Source of the DNA: Pseudomonadota bacterium
GTDB taxonomy: Bacteria; Myxococcota_A; Polyangia; Polyangiales; Polyangiaceae
Assembly (NCBI GenBank): GCA_003242355.1
Contig: QGUH01000367.1
Coordinates: forward strand, 1 to 5,075
Length of the DNA stretch: 5,075 bases
Reading direction: 5' to 3'
The notes beneath the pieces are model-generated. The model saw only the letters and a program-made list of their open reading frames with translations, had not been told where the DNA came from and did no database searches. The translations under genes were made by a program, and so were the position numbers. Every line of letters begins with the position of its first letter. The first letter of the stretch is position 1. Below, piece by piece: positions 4,750 to 5,075 of this stretch.

Positions 4750-5075
4750 GGTGGATCGTTTGGGTTTCGGCGCCGTTGGTCGTCGGCTCCTGTCGGCAGA
4801 AAGCCGACTCGGAGGCACCTCCGAGCCTCGAAGGGCCCGCTCTCGAACGCACCGAACGAGCTATCCCGAGCGCGGGGTCTGCGGCTGCCGCGAGCCTGGA
4901 AGCGAGCCCGGGCTCGCCGCCGCTGGCGAGTGCGCCGCCCGCGGTGGCTTCGGTCGCCCCGAGTCAGGAAGGCATGGCCTGGACGGCGGGAACCCTCGGC
5001 CTCTCGGGACGGAAAGGGGGGGTAACCGGGCCGTTTGGGTCAAGGGCGGCCGTGCCAGCGGTTTTGATCCGCGTG
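4746..5075 (+). CDS. Probable lipoprotein with Ala/Pro/Ser-rich linker, coupled to vgrG (3' end outside window)
   Basis: An open frame of 110 codons starts at TTG 4746, overlapping the vgrG stop (TTGA), and runs without a stop to the window end. GGTGA at 4734-4738 lies 7 bases upstream as a ribosome site. The N-terminus MRWIVWVSAPLVVGSC has a basic residue, a short hydrophobic core and a lipobox-like Val-Gly-Ser-Cys, predicting lipidation at Cys16; the next residue is Arg, so outer-membrane sorting is plausible. Residues 20-75 form an Ala/Pro/Ser/Glu-rich linker. The segment from about 76 begins Gly-Met-Ala-Trp-Thr-Ala-Gly, faintly recalling the Gly-Met-x-Trp-x-x-Gly-Gly opening of formylglycine-generating-enzyme-like domains. 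Those often accompany vgrG, but this likeness is weak. A 7-G run at 5016-5022 could hide a frameshift. It may be an effector, immunity or accessory protein; no family is assigned. Confidence 0.5.
   Translation, partial: MRWIVWVSAPLVVGSCRQKADSEAPPSLEGPALERTERAIPSAGSAAAASLEASPGSPPLASAPPAVASVAPSQEGMAWTAGTLGLSGRKGGVTGPFGSRAAVPAVLIRV
4782..4825 (+). other. Overlapping inverted repeats just after vgrG
   Basis: CTCGGAGG (4808-4815) and CCTCCGAG (4818-4825) form a perfect 8-bp inverted repeat around CA. GTCGGCT (4782-4788) and AGCCGAC (4802-4808) form a second 7-bp stem with a 13-base loop, sharing base 4808 with the first. The two could compete. There is no T-run, so this is not a clear terminator. 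If the overlapping lipoprotein frame is real, the structures lie in its early coding sequence. Confidence 0.35.
5016..5046 (+). other. 7-G homopolymer and second predicted G-quadruplex motif
   Basis: A run of seven G (5016-5022) is followed by GGG at 5028, 5037 and 5044, with loops of 5, 6 and 4 bases. This meets the general quadruplex rule, with longer loops than the motif upstream of vgrG. The homopolymer lies inside the putative lipoprotein frame. One fewer G would give an immediate TAA stop, so it is a possible slippage or sequencing-error site. Confidence 0.3.

Noticed and set aside
2611..4818. 735-residue open frame on the minus strand opposite vgrG
   Set aside because: It is an antisense shadow produced by the GC-rich codon bias of vgrG; the plus strand has clear family motifs throughout.
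4861..5043. 60-residue minus-strand frame near the window end
   Set aside because: It is Pro/Arg/Ser-rich and antisense to the Ala/Pro linker of the lipoprotein frame, with no ribosome site evidence.

Overview
The window is high-GC DNA from a Gram-negative bacterium. A type VI secretion spike protein and a lipoprotein-type signal peptide indicate an outer membrane. The VgrG style, the Mrp antiporter and the GC-rich intergenic palindromes would suit a myxobacterial or other deltaproteobacterial-like lineage, but this placement is a low-confidence inference. No rRNA, tRNA, CRISPR array, integrase or transposase was seen.

Layout. Positions 1-1424 (+) hold the 3' end of an Mrp-type Na+/H+ antiporter operon in the order mrpD (cut off at its 5' end), mrpE, mrpF, mrpG. 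The genes overlap by 4, 4 and 10 bases, so they are almost certainly one translationally coupled transcript; mrpA, B and C would lie upstream. A convergent gene at 1447-2088 (-) encodes a DUF2267-domain protein with a long basic, probably disordered tail. Only 22 bases separate its stop from that of mrpG, and a perfect 10-bp inverted repeat covers the junction.

Positions 2089-2607 form a gene-free, divergently flanked regulatory region of 519 bases. It holds a perfect sigma-54 consensus pointing at the DUF2267 gene, two adjacent GC-rich stem-loops that share a direct repeat, a perfect 15-bp dyad with an extra half-site copy, and a short-loop G-quadruplex motif just upstream of vgrG.

Positions 2608-4749 (+) encode a complete 713-residue VgrG, the spike of a type VI secretion system, with gp27-like, gp5 OB-fold and beta-helix parts and no extra effector domain. 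At 4746 an open frame starts at a TTG overlapping the vgrG stop and runs off the window end. It encodes a probable lipoprotein with an Ala/Pro/Ser-rich linker and is likely a coupled vgrG partner (effector, immunity or accessory protein). The two halves of the window, ion homeostasis and secretion, appear to be separate transcription units that happen to be neighbours.
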